Source: Chitinophaga sancti
Lineage (GTDB): Bacteria > Bacteroidota > Bacteroidia > Chitinophagales > Chitinophagaceae
Length of the DNA stretch: 64,000 nt
Reading direction: 5' to 3'
Assembly: GCF_034424315.1 (NCBI RefSeq)
Contig: NZ_CP139972.1
Span: forward strand, 5,270,001 to 5,334,000
Below, piece after piece: positions 45,498-54,506 of the stretch (its first letter is position 1; every line of letters begins with the position of its first letter). A program made the translations under genes and the position numbers. The notes below the pieces were generated by a model. It was not told where the DNA came from, searched no databases, and was given only the letters and a program-made list of their open reading frames with translations.

Positions 45498-46406
45498 ATG
45501 GCCATAGATGAAAGTAAATATTCCTCTTTCCAGCAATTTCTGCTCAACCTGCTGAGCCTCCTGACAATCATACCGCTGGCACCATATCTGAACCGGTATA
45601 TACCACCACTGGTTGAAGATGGATGGCACCTGGATATGCTGTTGGCTGTTCTGTCCGCTTTTCTTTTTACCCGCTTACTGCTCTGGGTTTTCAAACCGCT
45701 GATCATTCCTGCCTTTGTATTGGTAGTGGGCGTACTGTCTTTCAATTACTTTTCTGATAATTATACCTTCAGCAATGTACTGAATGACTATAAAGGGATG
45801 GTACAGGGTAACTGGGGTGCCAAGAACTATAAACAACTGGATATCCTGAGTTTATATCCTCGCCGGGTGGAAACTTACAGGGATAAAACGGTACGGGGGA
45901 TCCGGGATAAGGTGAACTATAAGGACTCCCTGGTACGCAACTTCTCTATTTACCATTCTGTAGAAGATTTTGATGAATATTTCCCCAAGTATGGGAAAGT
46001 GGCCCGTTACCTGGCACTGTTTAAATATATCAACAGGCATTTTCGCTGGGTACCGGATACCCGGCGTGATGAATATTTTGCCACCCCGCAGGAAACAATA
46101 CAAAATGGCATGGGGGGCGATTGTGATGATCATAGCATACTGATGGTATCCTGCCTGCAATCTATCGGTGCCAGGTGCCGTATTGTGTTGATCCAGGGGC
46201 ATGCATACCCTGAGTTATATTGCGGTACCAAAGAAGATTTTGAAGTGATCAAGCAGGCTATCGTAACCTTGTTTCCCCAACTACCTATCAAAGAGATTCA
46301 CTACCACGAAATGAGAGGCGAATATTGGATTAACCTTGATTATTCTGCGCGCCATCCCGGTGGTCCGTACCTGAATGATAAGGTATATGCGTTGATTGAA
46401 ATTTGA
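45498..46406 (+). CDS. Membrane-anchored transglutaminase-like protein
   Basis: 302 residues from the ATG at 45498. Two or three N-terminal membrane helices (about 13-35 and 45-85) are followed by a soluble transglutaminase-like domain. The catalytic triad is visible: Cys in MGGDCDDHSILMVSCL, His in GHAYPEL and Asp in INLDYSARHPGGPY. Such proteins act as cysteine proteases or crosslinkers, often on surface proteins or peptidoglycan. It lies 66 bases after the STAND gene on the same strand and 10 bases before the CLC gene, so it may form one unit with them. The target is unknown. Confidence 0.82.
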   Translation: MAIDESKYSSFQQFLLNLLSLLTIIPLAPYLNRYIPPLVEDGWHLDMLLAVLSAFLFTRLLLWVFKPLIIPAFVLVVGVLSFNYFSDNYTFSNVLNDYKGMVQGNWGAKNYKQLDILSLYPRRVETYRDKTVRGIRDKVNYKDSLVRNFSIYHSVEDFDEYFPKYGKVARYLALFKYINRHFRWVPDTRRDEYFATPQETIQNGMGGDCDDHSILMVSCLQSIGARCRIVLIQGHAYPELYCGTKEDFEVIKQAIVTLFPQLPIKEIHYHEMRGEYWINLDYSARHPGGPYLNDKVYALIEI

Positions 46407-46416
46407 TAACAAACTG

Positions 46417-48273
46417 ATGAGTCAATTTAAGAACATAAAAAAGTTTCACTCGTTTTTGCGCTTTAAGCGCGATTTTGAGCGGTACAGTCTGCGAAGGGTC
46501 CGAAGTTATGAGGTCCTCATCCACTGGCTGCACAGCAAAATGAACAGAAACCAGTTCCTTGTACTTTCGGGGATCCTGGTTGGCCTGGTTGCCGGGTTAG
46601 CCGGTGTGATACTGAAAACGCTGGTTCACTACATTCACTACTTTATTACCTACAAAGTTCATTTTACTACACAGGTCTTTTTCTACGCACTATTCCCTTT
46701 TCTTGGTATCGTCATTACCACCCTTGTTGTTATCATATTTTTTAAAGGTCAATCGCGAAAAGGTATAGGCCTTATTCTCTACGAAATTGCACAAAACTCC
46801 AGCCTGATTCCACCTGTTAAAATGTATTCGCAAATCCTGCAAAGTGCCCTGACAGTAGGTCTGGGAGGTTCTGCAGGCCTGGAAAGTCCGATTGCGGTAA
46901 CAGGAGCTGCAATTGGTAGTAACTATGCGCGCAACTACCACCTGGGATATAAGGAAAGAACACTGTTACTGGCGGCTGGCGCCACTGCCGGTATTGCGGC
47001 TTCATTTAATGCACCGATTGCAGGGGTGATGTTTGCTTTTGAAATCCTGCTTACCGGGGTTGTATTCTCCGATTTTCTTCCTTTAATCCTGGCGGCGATT
47101 TGTGGAAGTCTCCTGTCAAAGATCATCCTGCAGGAAGAGGTATTGTTTCACTTTGAATCCCGGCAGGCTTTCAATTATCACAATGTGCCCTACTACATTA
47201 TGCTGGGGTTATTAAGTGCTATTTACGCACGCTATTACATAGTCATTTCCCAGAAAGTAGAGCATTTCTTCCATCGCCTGAAATGGACTGCACTGCAGAA
47301 GGCTGTTTTAGGGGGTGTGATTATTTCCATTCTTTGCGTGATCATGCCACCCTTATTTGGAGAGGGCTATTCCAGCATCAAGCAAATGGCCAATGGGCAG
47401 GCAGATGAAATCATTGCACATAGTTTCTTCAGGTATATTCCGGCAAAGAACTGGGTCTTACTGGCATTCCTGGGATGTACCTGTTTGCTGAAAGTATTTG
47501 CTTCTTCTATTACTATTCAGAGTGGAGGTAATGGGGGAAACTTTGCACCTTCTCTTTTTGCCGGCGGTGTATTGGGATTCTTTTTTGCCATGCTGTGTAC
47601 ACAGGTAGGCTTCCACGATGTACCGGTCACTAACCTTGTAATTGTAGGTATGGCGGGGGTGATGAGTGGGGTGATGTACGCACCGCTTACAGCCATCTTC
47701 CTGATAGCAGAAGCCAGTTCGGGATATGACCTGTTCATTCCGCTGATGATTGTTTCTTCTACTTCCTTTCTCGTAGCAAAATGGTTTTCCCCTATCTCTC
47801 CGGAACTCAAACACCTGGTAGATGAAGGCAAAATCTTTACCAGGGAACATGACAGAAACATTCTTTCACTGCTCCGGACTGAGGAACTTGTTGAAAACAC
47901 GATTCAGCATATAGATATGAATGCTACGCTCCGACAGCTGATAGAGCTGGTGAAAAACAGTACCCGCAACGTGATTGCTGTAGTTTCTGCAGATGGAAGG
48001 CTGGATGGTGTAGTGACTTTGGATCGTATACGCCCGATCATGTTCAACCAGTTAATTTACGATACGGTTACTGTAAAAGAATTGATGCAGCAGCCACCTG
48101 CGCTGATAGGTCTGCACGATAATGTGGTAGATGTGATTGCAAAATTTGATGAAGTGAAAGAGTGGAATCTGCCGGTGATAGAGAATGATAAACTAGTAGG
48201 ATTTATCTCCAAATCAAATATCCTGAATCAGTATAGATTACTATTACAGGAATACTCCGGTGATGAAATATAG
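46417..48273 (+). CDS. CLC-family chloride channel/antiporter with CBS domain pair
   Basis: 618 residues from the ATG at 46417; an in-frame TTG seven codons earlier would overlap the preceding gene. CLC motifs are visible: GGSAGLESPIAV with the gating Glu, and GGNGGNFAPSLFAGG. About ten to twelve helices are followed by two C-terminal CBS domains (about 490-615: TRNVIAVVSADGRLDGVV and LPVIENDKLVGFISKSN) that sense nucleotides or ionic strength in other family members. It moves chloride or exchanges it for protons. A strong hairpin (48279-48314) follows. Confidence 0.93.
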   Translation: MSQFKNIKKFHSFLRFKRDFERYSLRRVRSYEVLIHWLHSKMNRNQFLVLSGILVGLVAGLAGVILKTLVHYIHYFITYKVHFTTQVFFYALFPFLGIVITTLVVIIFFKGQSRKGIGLILYEIAQNSSLIPPVKMYSQILQSALTVGLGGSAGLESPIAVTGAAIGSNYARNYHLGYKERTLLLAAGATAGIAASFNAPIAGVMFAFEILLTGVVFSDFLPLILAAICGSLLSKIILQEEVLFHFESRQAFNYHNVPYYIMLGLLSAIYARYYIVISQKVEHFFHRLKWTALQKAVLGGVIISILCVIMPPLFGEGYSSIKQMANGQADEIIAHSFFRYIPAKNWVLLAFLGCTCLLKVFASSITIQSGGNGGNFAPSLFAGGVLGFFFAMLCTQVGFHDVPVTNLVIVGMAGVMSGVMYAPLTAIFLIAEASSGYDLFIPLMIVSSTSFLVAKWFSPISPELKHLVDEGKIFTREHDRNILSLLRTEELVENTIQHIDMNATLRQLIELVKNSTRNVIAVVSADGRLDGVVTLDRIRPIMFNQLIYDTVTVKELMQQPPALIGLHDNVVDVIAKFDEVKEWNLPVIENDKLVGFISKSNILNQYRLLLQEYSGDEI

Positions 48274-48278
48274 AATAT

Positions 48279-48314
48279 GTTTTACAAATCATCGATGTAC
48301 CGGATTTGTAAAAC
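48279..48314. terminator. Hairpin between CLC and KefF-like genes
   Basis: GTTTTACAAATC and GATTTGTAAAAC form a perfect 12-base-pair stem with a 12-base loop. It is followed at once by CGTAATTCGTAATT (48314-48327), a short repeat that recurs at 53272 and 53337. Terminator or intergenic repeat; no T run. Confidence 0.5.
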
Positions 48315-48337
48315 GTAATTCGTAATTTCCATCTTCT

Positions 48338-48871
48338 ATGTCAAGAATTCTGATTCTATTCGCGCACCCGGCCTTTGAAAAATCAAGGGTCCATTATCAG
48401 CTGCTGGCTACTATCCGTGGCATGCAGGGGGTAACTGTGCACGATCTGTACGAAACCTATCCTGATTTGAACATTGATGTAAGACAGGAACAGGGCTTAT
48501 TGCTGCAACACGATATTATTTTATTTCAACACCCGCTTTACTGGTACAGTGCTCCTGCTATGATCAAACAATGGCAGGACCTTGTATTGGAGCATGGCTG
48601 GGCTTATGGCCGTACGGGCACAGCGCTTCGCGGCAAGCGGATTACGAATGTGATTTCCGCTGGCACAAAGGAGGACGCTTATCAGCCTGATGGATGGCAT
48701 CAACATCCGCTGACAGATTTCCTGTTGCCATATAAGCAGACGGCTACACTTTGCAATATGCAATACCTGGCACCATTCGTAGTGTACGGCACTCACCAGC
48801 TGGATGCTACCAGCATCAGCGAACAGGCTATCAGTTACAAACAATTTCTGGAAACCTTAAGGGATCGTTAA
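48338..48871 (+). CDS. KefF/KefG-like NAD(P)H quinone oxidoreductase (ancillary protein of Kef)
   Basis: 177 residues of a flavodoxin-like fold: RILILFAHPAFEKSRVHYQL at the N-terminus, FQHPLYWYSAPAMIKQWQD in the middle and GWAYGRTGTALRGKRITNVIS. This is the pattern of the KefF/KefG family. These proteins bind next to Kef potassium efflux systems and are needed for full activity, and they also reduce quinones. The stop is only 2 bases before the start of the kefC-like gene, which strongly supports the partnership. Confidence 0.88.
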   Translation: MSRILILFAHPAFEKSRVHYQLLATIRGMQGVTVHDLYETYPDLNIDVRQEQGLLLQHDIILFQHPLYWYSAPAMIKQWQDLVLEHGWAYGRTGTALRGKRITNVISAGTKEDAYQPDGWHQHPLTDFLLPYKQTATLCNMQYLAPFVVYGTHQLDATSISEQAISYKQFLETLRDR

Positions 48872-48873
48872 CT

Positions 48874-50745
48874 ATGGAGCATTCATACTTTTTCATAACC
48901 ATGATCTATCTCGCTGCAGCAGTGGTGTTTATTCCCATTGCTAAAAAACTGGGCCTGGGTTCTGTACTGGGTTACCTTTTGGCGGGTGTAGTGATTGGCC
49001 CTTCCCTCATGGGTTTTATTGGTAGTGAGGGGCAGGATCTTATGCATTTTGCGGAATTTGGCGTAGTCATGATGCTGTTCCTGATCGGGATTGAGTTAGA
49101 ACCCGCTTTACTTTGGAATCTCCGGGCGCCTATACTGGGCCTGGGAGGGCTTCAGGTCCTGTTGACGACGGCAGCGGTTGCATGCCTGGCCTTGTTATTA
49201 GGCCAGCCACTGAATGCAGCCCTGGCATTGGGGATGATCCTGTCACTTTCATCTACGGCAATCGTGTTGCAAAGTTTAAAAGAGAAAGGGCAGTTGTCAT
49301 CAGCTGCCGGTCAGAGTGCGTTTTCAGTATTACTGTTTCAGGATATAGCTGTCATTCCTATGCTGGCGGTATTTCCACTGCTGGCGGGTAGTTCACAGGG
49401 TGGTAGTCATAGTGAATCCTCGCTCAGAGATAATCTGCCGGCATGGGGCCAGACCCTGATGGTACTGGGAGCTGTGGTGGTGATTGTGGTAGCAGGACGT
49501 TACCTGTTAAGACCTTTGTTACGCATCATTGCGGGAACCAGGGTCCGGGAGTTGTTCACTGCGTTTTCCTTACTGCTGGTAGTTTCCATTTCGGTGCTGA
49601 TGTCGCTGGTAGGGCTAAGTCCTGCGCTGGGTGCATTTCTCGGTGGAGTTGTGCTGGCGAATAGCGAGTATCGTCATGAACTGGAGAGTGATATAGAGCC
49701 ATTCAAGGGATTGTTGCTGGGCTTGTTTTTTATGGCCGTGGGAGCGTCTATTGACTTCAGGCTGATACTGAGTATGCCCTGGGTAATTTTAGGGCTCGTT
49801 GTGGGCTTAATGAGCCTTAAAGCATTCATATTGTTAGGCTTAGGTAAGATCTTCAAGATCAAAATTGAGCAAAATCTATTGTTTGCAGTGGCTTTGTCGC
49901 AGGTGGGTGAATTTGCTTTTGTATTACTGTCTTTTTCCAATCAGAGTAATATTCTGCCACAGTCTACTGTCAGTATCCTCACGGCGGTGGTGGCCATCAG
50001 CATGGCGTTTACGCCATTGTTGCTACTGGCATATGAAAGATTGATACAGCCCCGCTTCAGTGTGCAGACGACGAATACAAGAGAGGCGGATGAGATCCAG
50101 GAAAAGCATCCTATCATCATTGCCGGCTTTGGCCGTTTTGGCAATATTGTAGGGCGTTTCCTGCGCGTGAATGGGGTAAAGGCGACTATCCTTGACCTGG
50201 ATTCAGACAGGGTAGATGCCCTGCATAACCTGGGGGTGAAGGTACATTATGGTGATGCATCCCGCAGGGATATGCTGGAAGCAGCAGGGGCTGAAGATGC
50301 GAAAGTGATTATTGTAGCGATGGATACGGTAGAGCAGACGCTGGATGTAGTGCGGGTGGTCAGGAAGCATTTCCCTCACCTGCAGATGTTGGTGAAGGCG
50401 GAGAATATACCAGATACATTTGAGCTGATGGATTTGGGGGTATTGCATATCTACAGGGAAACCCTGGATACATCATTGCGTATGGGAGCAGATGCTTTAC
50501 AAATGCTGGGGATCAGGGCATACCATGCTTACAGGAATGCGGGTACCTTCCGCAAGCAGGATGAGAAAGCCATGAAAGGGCTATCCGCTATACGCGATGA
50601 TAAAAAGCTATATATCAATACAGTAAAAGAACGTATTGAGGAGTTGGAGAAACTGATGTCTGGCGAAAGGACGACTCGTTTTAATCCATCCGGGTTGGGC
50701 TGGGATGAGCAGTCGCTGATAGACGAAGCGAGGCAGGAGGAGTAA
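48874..50745 (+). CDS. KefB/KefC-type potassium:proton antiporter with RCK domain
   Basis: 623 residues from the ATG at 48874, chosen because the frame upstream lies inside the kefF-like gene. About twelve membrane helices of the CPA2 antiporter fold (GSVLGYLLAGVVIGPSLMGF, LIGIELEPALLWNLR) are followed by a cytoplasmic TrkA-N/RCK domain from about residue 410 (IIIAGFGRFGNIVGRFLR, with the Asp of ATILDLDSDRVD for nucleotide or glutathione binding). In Kef systems the RCK domain is held shut by glutathione and opened by glutathione adducts of electrophiles. Translationally paired with the kefF-like gene. Confidence 0.93.
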   Translation: MEHSYFFITMIYLAAAVVFIPIAKKLGLGSVLGYLLAGVVIGPSLMGFIGSEGQDLMHFAEFGVVMMLFLIGIELEPALLWNLRAPILGLGGLQVLLTTAAVACLALLLGQPLNAALALGMILSLSSTAIVLQSLKEKGQLSSAAGQSAFSVLLFQDIAVIPMLAVFPLLAGSSQGGSHSESSLRDNLPAWGQTLMVLGAVVVIVVAGRYLLRPLLRIIAGTRVRELFTAFSLLLVVSISVLMSLVGLSPALGAFLGGVVLANSEYRHELESDIEPFKGLLLGLFFMAVGASIDFRLILSMPWVILGLVVGLMSLKAFILLGLGKIFKIKIEQNLLFAVALSQVGEFAFVLLSFSNQSNILPQSTVSILTAVVAISMAFTPLLLLAYERLIQPRFSVQTTNTREADEIQEKHPIIIAGFGRFGNIVGRFLRVNGVKATILDLDSDRVDALHNLGVKVHYGDASRRDMLEAAGAEDAKVIIVAMDTVEQTLDVVRVVRKHFPHLQMLVKAENIPDTFELMDLGVLHIYRETLDTSLRMGADALQMLGIRAYHAYRNAGTFRKQDEKAMKGLSAIRDDKKLYINTVKERIEELEKLMSGERTTRFNPSGLGWDEQSLIDEARQEE

Positions 50746-50748
50746 AAA

Positions 50749-51003
50749 TTACTCTTCTCCGGCTATTGCTTCTTCAATTTTTTCAGCCACAAAGCCAATT
50801 AGTCCGTGATCTACTGCTCTGGAGAAGTGAGGTTCGTCACTGATAGCACGCAAGCGACCTTCTTCATCCTGTTCGTAAGTGATTTCGTGTTCCTCTATGG
50901 TAACTTTAAATGCAATCTTATAACGTTGAACCCAGGGCCGCACTTCAAGGATGTGCGGCTTTCCTTTGTACTCAAACTTCAGTATAAAATTCAAATCCTC
51001 CAT
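50749..51003 (-). CDS. Small conserved-looking hypothetical protein
   Basis: 84 residues, MEDLNFILKFEYKGKPHILE and onwards; a soluble alpha/beta protein with acidic C-terminus (KIEEAIAGEE). No family recognised. It converges with the kefC-like gene, with only 3 bases between the stops. Clean ATG and normal composition make it likely to be real. Confidence 0.65.
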   Translation of the reverse strand: MEDLNFILKFEYKGKPHILEVRPWVQRYKIAFKVTIEEHEITYEQDEEGRLRAISDEPHFSRAVDHGLIGFVAEKIEEAIAGEE

Positions 51004-51063
51004 TGGGCGATTTCCCTGTGTTTTAATAATGGCGCGTCGGTGTTAACAAAGGAGCAGTTGGCC

Positions 51064-51306
51064 TTACACATCAATACTTCCATCTATATCTATGGAACGG
51101 TTACGCATTCTTACTTTCTCATCTCTTGAGAGCTGATGTATGAACATCAGGGAGAAGAAGGCGGCCGCACTAATGATCAGGATATAACCTATAAATCCCA
51201 GGGTGTGAAATACCCGGAACCAGGCCCAATCGTTAGTGATGGCGTACTGAGCTAAAACGGCGAATACTGTACCTATGGTAGCAAACGCAAATGCAATTCT
51301 CTTCAT
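51064..51306 (-). CDS. Small membrane protein of unknown function
   Basis: 80 residues from the ATG at 51304-51306. The longer frame upstream is AT-rich and unlike protein, so it is left out. Two membrane helices (AFAFATIGTVFAVLAQYAI and GFIGYILIISAAAFFSLMFI) with a short Trp/Arg loop; the tail is basic then acidic (KVRMRNRSIDIDGSIDV). No family recognised. It follows the drug-efflux operon on the same strand after 349 bases, with an unremarkable AT-rich spacer. Confidence 0.6.
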   Translation of the reverse strand: MKRIAFAFATIGTVFAVLAQYAITNDWAWFRVFHTLGFIGYILIISAAAFFSLMFIHQLSRDEKVRMRNRSIDIDGSIDV

Positions 51307-51655
51307 AAAGGTAAATTTTGGGATTCCTTTTTTTGGATCTTTTTCCTTTTGGTTTAAATACTGTCCTGATGCTGTTAAACAATGACAATTCCGACGAATA
51401 TTTGGGGCAAACCGAATGCCACTGGCATTAGATAGCACAAAGGTACTATACCGCTTTATTTCTTCGAGTATATTTTTCCACATTTGTGGTAAATAATGAA
51501 AATGTGCATAACTATTATTGGTAATTAACACACACATGTGTATAGAAAATAATATGTCGGCCAGGTGAGATGAAAAAAGCCGGAGTAAGAATACTCCGGC
51601 TCATTACCTAAACCTACAACTGTTACACTGTTAGTAACATATCTTTAATATCTTT

Positions 51656-53233
51656 TTAGTGCATGGCACTAGCGTCTAATTTTCTTTGTTGTTTGTTTCC
51701 CTTCACCATGAGTACAAATGGCACACAGATGAGGAACAGGATACCGAGGTACAGGAACACATCCATATAGGAGAGTACTGTAGCCTGCTTGATGATGCTG
51801 TATTCCAGTCCTTTGTAAGCACTACCCAGGGCAGTTCTGGAATCCATTCCTTTGCTGGCCCACAGGCTTGCAGCGGAATGAACTCTGTTCATCACATCGG
51901 GGTTGTTGATATCCAGTTTACTCACCAGATCCATGCGGTGCAGTTCATTACGTCTTGACACGAAGGTGGTGATCAGCGCAACTCCGAAGGAACCTCCCAG
52001 CTGGCGCATCATACCTGTGAATGCAGCACCCTGACCGATCTGCTGTCCTTTCAGTGTGGAAAGAGACAGTGCTGTGATCGGGATAAAGAGCATACCCATA
52101 CCGATACCACGTGCCATCAGCATCCAGAAGAAGTCATCGGCACCTGTATCAGGCGTGATAATCTTGTAACCCCAGAAGCTGTATACAAAGAACACTAACA
52201 TACCGCCGGCTACCAGGTACTGATTAGGGATCCCTTTTTCGAGCAACTTACCAATCAGCGGCATCATAAAGGCGGTCATCAAAGCCGCTGGTATCATGAG
52301 CATACCTGACTGGGTAGCGGTCCATCCCAGCAATCCCTGTGTATACAGCGGAAGGATGAAAGTAGATCCGTAGAGACCGAAACCTAGCAGGAAGGAGAGT
52401 AAAGTACCGACCCGGAGGTTGGGGTTCTTTAATACTCTTAGTTCTACGATCGGATTTTTATATACCAGTTCTCTCCAGATAAAGAAGAAGAACCCTAATA
52501 CTGCGGTGATACCTAAAATAAGGATCGTCGTATCGTTAAACCAATCATCTTCCTGTCCGCGTTCCAATACATATTGCAGAGATCCCACAGCTGCTGCGAG
52601 GAGTCCGATACCCCACCAATCAATTTCATTCGCTGACTTCTTCTCGGCATATTTAGGGCTACGTACGAACTGAAGGGTCAGTAAGGTAGCGATTACACCG
52701 ATTGGAATGTTGATGTAAAAGATATATGGCCATGCGAAGTTATCTACGATATAACCACCCAAAGGAGGGCCGAGGGTAGGGCCAATGATCACACCCAGAC
52801 CGTAGATGGCTTGTGCCATACCACGTTTTTCGGGAGGGTAACTTTCAGTGATAATTGTTTGAGAAGTTACCAGCAATGCACCACCACCTAAACCTTGTAT
52901 GAAGCGGAACAATACCAGTTCCCATAATGAGGTTGCGTTACCGCAGAGGAAAGAGGAAATGGTAAAGATTACTATAGAAACTGCGAAGTAGTTACGTCTG
53001 CCGAATTGTTGTGACAACCAGCTGGTCATCGGAACCACAATTACGTTACCAATCGCATACGCTGTGATCACCCAACCGATTTCACTCAAGGTAGCTCCCA
53101 TATTTCCGCGCATGTCATTCAGGGCCACGTTCACGATGGTGGTATCCACGATCTCCAGCAAGGCGCAAAAAATGGCAGTGATTGTAATGATGACCCTGCG
53201 GGCACCATATTCTACCAGATTCTCTTGTTGCAT
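51656..53233 (-). CDS. DHA2-family MFS drug exporter (EmrB-like)
   Basis: 525 residues with 14 helices, the DHA2 (14-TMS) form of the major facilitator superfamily. Motif A-like sequence (WLSQQFGRRNYFAVSI), motif C region (GLGVIIGPTLGPPLGGYIV) and the N-terminal IVDTTIVNVALNDMRG are typical of EmrB. It exports lipophilic drugs with proton intake. With the HlyD and TolC-type genes upstream it forms a three-part pump reaching across both membranes. An inverted repeat lies in the 137 bases between hlyD and this gene. Confidence 0.95.
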   Translation of the reverse strand: MQQENLVEYGARRVIITITAIFCALLEIVDTTIVNVALNDMRGNMGATLSEIGWVITAYAIGNVIVVPMTSWLSQQFGRRNYFAVSIVIFTISSFLCGNATSLWELVLFRFIQGLGGGALLVTSQTIITESYPPEKRGMAQAIYGLGVIIGPTLGPPLGGYIVDNFAWPYIFYINIPIGVIATLLTLQFVRSPKYAEKKSANEIDWWGIGLLAAAVGSLQYVLERGQEDDWFNDTTILILGITAVLGFFFFIWRELVYKNPIVELRVLKNPNLRVGTLLSFLLGFGLYGSTFILPLYTQGLLGWTATQSGMLMIPAALMTAFMMPLIGKLLEKGIPNQYLVAGGMLVFFVYSFWGYKIITPDTGADDFFWMLMARGIGMGMLFIPITALSLSTLKGQQIGQGAAFTGMMRQLGGSFGVALITTFVSRRNELHRMDLVSKLDINNPDVMNRVHSAASLWASKGMDSRTALGSAYKGLEYSIIKQATVLSYMDVFLYLGILFLICVPFVLMVKGNKQQRKLDASAMH

Positions 53234-53252
53234 GATGTTAATTATTTTATAG

Positions 53253-53354
53253 TGATCAATCTGCAGATGTTCAATTACGAATTACAGCCAAGCGATATTT
53301 ATATCCAGTCTGAAGTAATAATGTGAGTCCTTTCCCGTAATTCGTAATTGATCA
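53253..53354. repeat. Nested inverted repeats between hlyD-like and MFS genes
   Basis: TGATCAAT (53253) pairs with ATTGATCA (ending 53354), and CAATTACGAATTAC (53272-53285) pairs exactly with GTAATTCGTAATTG (53337-53350). The inner sequence is the same as the CGTAATTCGTAATT found at 48314. It may be an attenuator within the efflux operon or a dispersed repeat. Confidence 0.7.
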
Positions 53355-53370
53355 CCGGCGATTGAAAATA

Positions 53371-54465
53371 TTAGTCGAGGTGAACATCAACCACCACGTT
53401 CATACCTGGGCGGAGTTGTTTAACTTCTGGCTGAGATGCGAGATTTTCGAATTCGATCTTTACAGGCAGGCGTTGTACCACTTTTACGAAGTTACCAGAA
53501 GCGTTATCCGGAGGCAGCAGTGCGAAACGGGCGCCGGTAGCAGGGGAGAAGCTGGTTACTTTAGCTTTCAGAGATTTACCAGGGAAAGCGTCTACATGTA
53601 CTTCTACTTCCTGACCCAGTTTCATTTTATCCAGCTGGGTTTCTTTGAAGTTTGCTACTACCCATACATCGTTAGATAATACTACGCTGAACAGTGACTG
53701 ACCAGCCTGAACCAACTGACCTGGCTGAACATAGATCTTTGACAGTTCACCATCTTCAGGAGCGAGGATGATAGTATAGCTCAGTTGCAGTTTTGCGTTG
53801 TCTACCTCTGCCTGACGTTCTTTGATGATTGCTTTGGCAGCGTTGATAGATTCAGCGGTAGCATTTGCCTGGGAACCAACGGCGCTGGTCTGGCGGGAAG
53901 CTACTTCTTTCTGTTCCTGCAGCACTTTCAGCTGACGCTCAGCAGTTTGCTTGGTAGCAAGTGCCTGCTCGTATTGTTGCTGGGTGATAGAGTGATCTTT
54001 GATCAGGTTGTTATAACGTTCATAATCCTGGTTAGCACGCCATACGTTTACTTCAGCAGCTTTGATCTGTGCGTCTACGGCACCGATGTTAGCAGAAGAG
54101 GAACCGATGTTAGCACGGGCTGCAGTTGTATTAGCAGTTGCTACTGATACCTGAACCTGAGATGCTGCGAGTGCGGCTTCAGCCTGTTCCAGTTTTATTT
54201 GCAGATCCCTGTCATCGAGAATAACAAGGGTGTCACCTTTCTTTACTTTCTGGTTATCTTTTACGCGTACTTCCTTCACATAACCGGTTACACGGGGGAT
54301 AACAGGGCTCACGTTTGCTTCAACCTGGGCGTTATCTGTTTCTTCGTGGTGTTGTGCATGTATATATTTAGTGATACCAAATGCACCACCACCTATTACC
54401 AACACGGCTAAAACGATGATGAAGGTGGAGTTCTTTTTCTTAGGTGCTTGATTTTGCGTTTCCAT
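53371..54465 (-). CDS. HlyD/EmrA-family periplasmic adaptor protein
   Basis: 364 residues. One N-terminal membrane helix (FIIVLAVLVIGGGAFGITKYI) is followed by biotinyl-lipoyl-like halves (VSPVIPRVTGYVKEVRVKDNQ, then ILAPEDGELSKIYVQPGQL) split by a long coiled coil (about 95-215, rich in Ala, Gln and Glu), and a beta-barrel. It bridges the inner-membrane MFS pump and the outer-membrane TolC-like channel. It lies 41 bases after the TolC-like gene in the operon. Confidence 0.95.
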   Translation of the reverse strand: METQNQAPKKKNSTFIIVLAVLVIGGGAFGITKYIHAQHHEETDNAQVEANVSPVIPRVTGYVKEVRVKDNQKVKKGDTLVILDDRDLQIKLEQAEAALAASQVQVSVATANTTAARANIGSSSANIGAVDAQIKAAEVNVWRANQDYERYNNLIKDHSITQQQYEQALATKQTAERQLKVLQEQKEVASRQTSAVGSQANATAESINAAKAIIKERQAEVDNAKLQLSYTIILAPEDGELSKIYVQPGQLVQAGQSLFSVVLSNDVWVVANFKETQLDKMKLGQEVEVHVDAFPGKSLKAKVTSFSPATGARFALLPPDNASGNFVKVVQRLPVKIEFENLASQPEVKQLRPGMNVVVDVHLD

Positions 54466-54506
54466 ATAATGCGATATATGATATTAATAAGTTGTTACTG
54501 TGATAA

